Part shown: one piece after another, positions 5,168 to 8,357 of the stretch
Layout of the letters: each line of letters begins with the position of its first letter
How positions within the stretch are numbered: position 1 is the stretch's first letter
Origin: Candidatus Pacearchaeota archaeon
Lineage (GTDB): Archaea; Nanoarchaeota; Nanoarchaeia; Pacearchaeales; GW2011-AR1
Reading direction: 5' to 3'
Assembly: GCA_002690445.1 (NCBI GenBank)
Contig: NZER01000185.1
Location: 1 to 8,357, forward strand
Length of the DNA: 8,357 nt
Translations under genes and position numbers: made by a program
Notes under the pieces: generated by a model
What the model was told of the DNA's origin: nothing
Database searches by the model: none
The model's input: the letters and a program-made list of their open reading frames with translations, nothing else

Positions 5168-6179
5168 GAATATGAAAATCAAGTGGTTGCTAACACATCC
5201 AACGGGCGACACTATGATTCAGAAAGTTTTAGATGCTCTGAAATATAAAGAATTTGATAGAGTGGTCATTACAATATTACGAGATCACTGTGAAAAATAC
5301 GAAGCAGATACAATTCTTCACCAGATGTTTGGGGACACAATTGAAACACTCATTTTAGAAGAGCCAACAAATGGACCCGCAGAAACTGTTTATAAGACGA
5401 TTGTAGAGATGAACATTAAAGACGATGTCGTGATAAAGGATTCAGATGCTCTAGTTGCTTTTAACAACCCTATGCCAGAACACAATTTTATCACAGGATT
5501 AACAATTAATAGTCAATCTCCCATTACGCATATTCAATCAAAGAGCTTCATTATTAAGAACGATGATGATATTATTCTTGACATTATAGAAAAAGAGATT
5601 GTATCAAATATTATATGCGTAGGGGTGTGGAAAGTAGGCTCACAACAGTTTACAGGCGCTTATGAGAAAATTGTTAATAGTAGCATTTTTAGAAGTGACA
5701 GAGAAATATATGTGAGCCACATCATTTCACACCTAATAGTACAGCAAAATGTTGTTTTTGAGTTTATTGAAGCGGGAGAGTATATTAATTGGGGCGCCCT
5801 CCCAGCATGGCGCCGAGAGCTAAAGAAGTACAACACGTACATATTTGATATTGACGGTGTTCTTTTAAAGAATTGTGGCAAGTATGGAGAAAAAAACTGG
5901 AGCAACACGTTTGAGCCAATTGAGAAAAACATGCAAGTGTTGGAAGAATTATCTAAAAATGGTAATCAAATTATTTTTATGACCTCCAGACCGGATGAAC
6001 ATGTTGATAAATTTATTTCTTATATTACATCGCGAGGCATCAAATACAAGTCAATTATTACTGAGTGTAATCATTCCAAAAGAGTGATTATTAATGATTT
6101 TGCCAATACAAATCCTTATCCATCGTGCGAGGCCTTATCAATAAAGAGGAATGATAGCCTAGGTGCGTATTTAAAATAA
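5121..6179 (+). CDS. Nucleotidyltransferase-HAD fusion protein
   Basis: This 352-residue protein has two domains. Residues 1 to about 235 form an NTP-transferase (GT-A-like) fold: PAAGKSSRFP at 7-16 is the triphosphate loop, K21 in KWLL is the usual conserved lysine, KDSDA at 106-110 is the metal-binding acidic pair, and EYINWGALPAW at 220-230 is the closing motif. Residues about 238-352 form a HAD domain: FDIDGVLL at 242-249 (D243 nucleophile, D245 acid/base), MTSRP at 287-291 (motif II), a candidate motif III lysine at K320, and IINDF at 323-327 (motif IV). The first domain likely couples a phosphorylated small molecule to CMP or another nucleotide; the second may be a phosphatase in the same route. 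The kinase upstream would supply its substrate, as LicA does for LicC. Nucleotide and substrate cannot be read from sequence. Confidence 0.8.
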   Translation: MTTLIVPAAGKSSRFPNMKIKWLLTHPTGDTMIQKVLDALKYKEFDRVVITILRDHCEKYEADTILHQMFGDTIETLILEEPTNGPAETVYKTIVEMNIKDDVVIKDSDALVAFNNPMPEHNFITGLTINSQSPITHIQSKSFIIKNDDDIILDIIEKEIVSNIICVGVWKVGSQQFTGAYEKIVNSSIFRSDREIYVSHIISHLIVQQNVVFEFIEAGEYINWGALPAWRRELKKYNTYIFDIDGVLLKNCGKYGEKNWSNTFEPIEKNMQVLEELSKNGNQIIFMTSRPDEHVDKFISYITSRGIKYKSIITECNHSKRVIINDFANTNPYPSCEALSIKRNDSLGAYLK

Positions 6180-6184
6180 TTTTA

Positions 6185-6248
6185 AAAACAGATACATCCA
6201 TATCTACCTTGTTAAAATCAAAAAGGTAGATATGGATGTTTATGTTTT
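6185..6248 (+). promoter_or_regulatory. Long inverted repeat/hairpin covering the start of the next gene
   Basis: ACATCCATATCTACCTT (6194-6210) and AAGGTAGATATGGATGT (6223-6239) are perfect 17-base complements around a 12-base loop. Pairing resumes outward to 6185/6248, giving 24 of 26 paired positions. The right arm contains AAGG (6223-6226) and the ATG (6232-6234) of the following gene, so both ribosome site and start codon would be hidden in the folded mRNA. The core stem is AT-rich (6 of 17 pairs are G-C) and no T-run directly follows, so it does not look like a Rho-independent terminator for the + strand. It lies in the only gap above 50 bases between intact genes and at the right edge of the AT-rich block. 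Confidence 0.8.
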
Positions 6249-6969
6249 AACCTCTGACAAAACTTTGTTTTTAATGGAGATCTTTCAGTATCTTTTTAAC
6301 AAGTACTGGGGAAGTCACCAGCAGGTTAAAGTATTGGGATACAAGCCCCCAGAAGACTTTAGTTTTTATGATAATTTTTCTTTTATCTCCCAGGGAAAAG
6401 ATGTCGGGCCGGATACGTTTACCAATGAAAAGAAGATCTTCTTTGAAAAAACAAAGGAAGACTTTTTCATCATGCTCTGGGATGACCTTCCACCGATCTC
6501 CCCGGTGGACTTTCAGATCCTGGATTACCTAAAGGGTCAAATAAGGTCAAGTCCAGACGTTGGAAAGATTTCTTTGACAGGAAGCCCGGAAAATGATTGT
6601 AAATCATATAAAACTTTAAAAGAATCAGACAGGTTTGATCTTATTGAAATTCCACAAGATGATCAGTGGAAGCTTTCCGTCATGAACTCCATATGGAGAA
6701 AAGATTATTTTTTGCAATACTGTCTTCCGTACCACAACCCGTGGAAGTTTGAAATTGAGTGCTCAAAATTATCACATTTTGATGGAGTAAGAGTTTTAGC
6801 TTCTAGCAAAAAATATGCAATGGACATAGCTCAACTACATAGAAGAGGATCAGTTGCTGTCGGTCCACGACACTATTGGTTTAAAAGACTTTATGGTCCC
6901 GCGGGAATCATGTCTCCCGAGGACCTGGATTTTTGTTCTGATGTTTTAAGAAAATGTGGAAAAATTTAG
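6232..6969 (+). CDS. Glycosyltransferase-like protein, probably GT-A-like
   Basis: This 245-residue soluble protein opens with MDVYVLTSDKTLFLMEIFQYLFNKYW, the layout of small glycosyltransferase-like proteins in polysaccharide loci ('LTCDKY---L-P--YLFNKYW'), judged from memory. FFIMLWDDLPPISPVDF at 78-94 places an acidic pair (D84, D85) after a hydrophobic strand, where GT-A enzymes keep their DxD metal site. DVGKISL follows, then LSVMNSIWRKDYFLQYCLPYHNPWKFEIECSKL, resembling the acceptor-side region of such proteins. The start at 6232 keeps the first beta strand; the next Met (residue 15) would remove it. The ATG and its AAGG lie inside a long hairpin, so expression may be restrained. Base composition is nearer to the flanking genes than to the AT-rich block upstream. 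The stop TAG directly abuts the cupin ATG. Confidence 0.55.
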   Translation: MDVYVLTSDKTLFLMEIFQYLFNKYWGSHQQVKVLGYKPPEDFSFYDNFSFISQGKDVGPDTFTNEKKIFFEKTKEDFFIMLWDDLPPISPVDFQILDYLKGQIRSSPDVGKISLTGSPENDCKSYKTLKESDRFDLIEIPQDDQWKLSVMNSIWRKDYFLQYCLPYHNPWKFEIECSKLSHFDGVRVLASSKKYAMDIAQLHRRGSVAVGPRHYWFKRLYGPAGIMSPEDLDFCSDVLRKCGKI

Positions 6970-7380
6970 ATGAAACGTGTTTATTCCAACGTTGATCAAG
7001 GAGCTTTGCTACTTACCATTTGTCATTTTAGTGACATAACTGAAAGTAGAAAAGATCTAAGCCCTGAGTCCGAGTGTCTTCAAGCAGCTGCTAAAAAGAT
7101 ACCACCTGGAACCAAGTTTAGGCCACATAGACACAACGAGGTAGTCAGAAACACAAGACATACCCAGGAAGCCTGGGTTGTTTTACAAGGAAGGGTTCTT
7201 GCAAAATTTTACGACCTTGACGACCAGATCATCTTAGAGGAGGAGCTTTCAGCTGGATCCTGTGCAATTGTTTATCGTGCTGGTCACGGATTTGAAGTTC
7301 TAGAGGATGAAACGGTTCTCTATGAGTTTAAGTCCGGACCCTATTTTGGATCTGAGACCGACAAAGAGTTCATTGATTAA
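6970..7380 (+). CDS. Cupin-fold protein of a polysaccharide locus (WbuC-like class)
   Basis: This 136-residue protein is a single cupin barrel. H53 and H55 (FRPHRHN), E67 (HTQEAWVVLQGRV) and H106 (RAGHGFEV) form the classic His/His/Glu/His metal set of cupin motifs 1 and 2. The tail, VLYEFKSGPYFGSETDKEFID, resembles the 'YE-K-GPY-G---DK' ending seen in WbuC-like cupins of O-antigen loci, by memory of the pattern. It is not a good match to the FdtA/WxcM sugar 3,4-ketoisomerases, which have a GxHAH motif. It may bind metal and act on a sugar or on a protein of the same route; the reaction is not known. Its ATG follows the previous stop with no gap (TAGATG), so translation is likely coupled. The aminotransferase starts 18 bases downstream. 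Confidence 0.7.
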   Translation: MKRVYSNVDQGALLLTICHFSDITESRKDLSPESECLQAAAKKIPPGTKFRPHRHNEVVRNTRHTQEAWVVLQGRVLAKFYDLDDQIILEEELSAGSCAIVYRAGHGFEVLEDETVLYEFKSGPYFGSETDKEFID

Positions 7381-7398
7381 GAGGGTGGTTACGAAAAA

Positions 7399-8357
7399 AT
7401 GAAAGTCAAGCAATTTGAACCACTAATTGGAGAAGAAGAATACAAGTCTATAAAAGACTGTTTTGATAATAATTGGATTACCGAGGGACCAAAATCCAAA
7501 GAGTTTTTAGAGGAACTGTGTCACCTTATTGGGGTTAAATACGCGGTCTTCGCACCTAATGGAACCTTAGCCCTTTACCTAGGACTAAGATCAATTGGAA
7601 TTCGGCCCGGTGACGAGGTAATTGTTCCAAACTTTACGTTTATTGCATCTGCAAACGCGGTCGAAATGGCAGGAGGGACCCCTATTTTAGTTGATGCTAA
7701 CAAAAACATGCAGATAGACATAGAGAAATGTGAGAATCTAGTTTCTAATAAGACTAAGGCTATTATGCCCGTCCACATTTACGGAATGTCATCTAACATG
7801 GATGACGTTATGAAGTTTGCTAATCGGCATGATCTAAAAGTGATTGAAGATGCCGCTCAGTCAATAGGGGTGAAGTGGAAAGAAAAGCACTGTGGGAGCT
7901 TTGGAGACGTTGGATGCTTTTCTTTCTTTGCTGACAAGACAATCACGACCGGCGAGGGTGGACTAGTCACCACAGATGACGAATCTGTCTATAAAAAACT
8001 TCTGTATTTGAGGAACCAAGGAAGACTTAACAGGGGAACTTTCATCCATCCAGAGTTTGGTGCTAACTTTAGGATTACCGATATACAGGCCGCAATAGGG
8101 TTAACCCAGTTAAAAAAGCTAGATTACATATTGAAAAGAAAACAGTGGATTTTGCATACTTACAAAGATTTTTTAAGTGATGTCGACAATGTTAAGATTC
8201 TAGGTCCTTTAGAAGGATCTAATCACGTTCCGTTTCGAGTTTGTCTAATATCAAACTTTTTATCTGAAGGCTTGATGGATCACATGAAGAAAAACGAGAT
8301 TGAAACTAGAAGTTTTTTCTATCCGATCCATAAGCAACCACACTATAAAGACAGAAC
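7399..8357 (+). CDS. DegT/DnrJ/EryC1/StrS sugar aminotransferase, perosamine-synthase-like, 3' truncated
   Basis: The frame is open from ATG 7399 to the window end (319 codons plus two bases), so roughly the last 50 residues of a family member of about 370 are missing. Visible hallmarks are WITEGP near residue 26, NGTLALYLGL for the cofactor phosphate, EVIVPNFTFIASANAV, DAAQS at 151-155 (D151 pairs with the pyridine nitrogen), and FFADKTITTGEGG with K180 as the PLP lysine. The phrase KTITTGEGG is typical of GDP-perosamine synthases (Per/RfbE) and near relatives, which place an amino group at C4 of a 4-keto-6-deoxy sugar using glutamate. A different 4-amino sugar is possible. GAGGG at 7381-7385 is a distant ribosome site. 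The gene follows the cupin by 18 bases and is probably in the same transcript. Confidence 0.9.
   Translation, partial: MKVKQFEPLIGEEEYKSIKDCFDNNWITEGPKSKEFLEELCHLIGVKYAVFAPNGTLALYLGLRSIGIRPGDEVIVPNFTFIASANAVEMAGGTPILVDANKNMQIDIEKCENLVSNKTKAIMPVHIYGMSSNMDDVMKFANRHDLKVIEDAAQSIGVKWKEKHCGSFGDVGCFSFFADKTITTGEGGLVTTDDESVYKKLLYLRNQGRLNRGTFIHPEFGANFRITDIQAAIGLTQLKKLDYILKRKQWILHTYKDFLSDVDNVKILGPLEGSNHVPFRVCLISNFLSEGLMDHMKKNEIETRSFFYPIHKQPHYKDR

Noticed and set aside
6185..6248. Hairpin as a Rho-independent terminator
   Set aside because: There is no T-run straight after the right arm, the stem is AT-rich, and the arm contains the start of a gene in the same direction. Termination on the - strand is conceivable but there is no - strand gene here.
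7575..7778. 67-codon ORF on the - strand opposite the aminotransferase
   Set aside because: The + strand frame has strong DegT-family motifs throughout; the antisense reading shows nothing recognisable.

Overview
This window looks like part of a bacterial surface-polysaccharide locus (capsule, O-antigen or a similar glycan). All genes lie on the + strand, are tightly packed, and appear to form one operon-like run. The signs are two glycosyltransferase-like genes (plus a partial possible third), a PLP sugar aminotransferase of the DegT/perosamine-synthase type, a sugar-locus cupin, and a kinase/nucleotidyltransferase pair of the kind that makes activated precursors. Stops are TAA, TAG and TGA, and most starts have Shine-Dalgarno-like purines or overlap the previous stop, as in bacteria using the standard code. 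The DNA is AT-rich. I cannot name the organism. No tRNA, rRNA, CRISPR array, transposase or convincing promoter is visible.

Layout. Positions 1-339 hold the 3' end of an unassigned, possibly glycan-related gene. Positions 343-486 hold a 47-codon relic of the N-terminus of a B12-binding radical SAM gene, whose stop overlaps the start of a GT-B-like glycosyltransferase (483-1499). A complete B12-binding radical SAM gene follows (1522-2913). Next are an NTF2/SnoaL-like small protein (2923-3288), an APH/choline-kinase-fold phosphotransferase (about 3269-4063), a second radical SAM protein with a SPASM-type Cys-rich tail (4161-5117), and a nucleotidyltransferase fused to a HAD domain (5121-6179). 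After a strong hairpin come a second glycosyltransferase-like gene (6232-6969), a cupin (6970-7380) and a DegT-family aminotransferase cut by the window edge (7399-8357).

The locus is a visible mosaic. The middle genes are more AT-rich than the flanks (hand counts of single 60-base lines: 29/60 G+C at 841-900, 11/60 at 4621-4680, 28/60 at 7201-7260). The clearest scar is a 56-base near-perfect direct repeat (52/56) that flanks the second radical SAM gene. The left copy is a broken start of the nucleotidyltransferase gene, still attached to the kinase stop by an ATGA overlap. The right copy is the start of the intact gene. The simplest reading is that kinase and nucleotidyltransferase were once directly coupled and the radical SAM gene was spliced between them. 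At two places in this window a truncated gene start survives as a mini-ORF ending in an ATGA overlap with the next gene, as if kept as a translational bridge.

How the genes may work together (inference): kinase, nucleotidyltransferase and HAD resemble in logic the LicA/LicC route, in which a small molecule is phosphorylated and then nucleotide-activated. The radical SAM enzymes and the NTF2-like protein would build or modify that molecule, and a glycosyltransferase-like protein would attach it. The aminotransferase would supply a 4-amino-sugar. The substrate cannot be read from the sequence.
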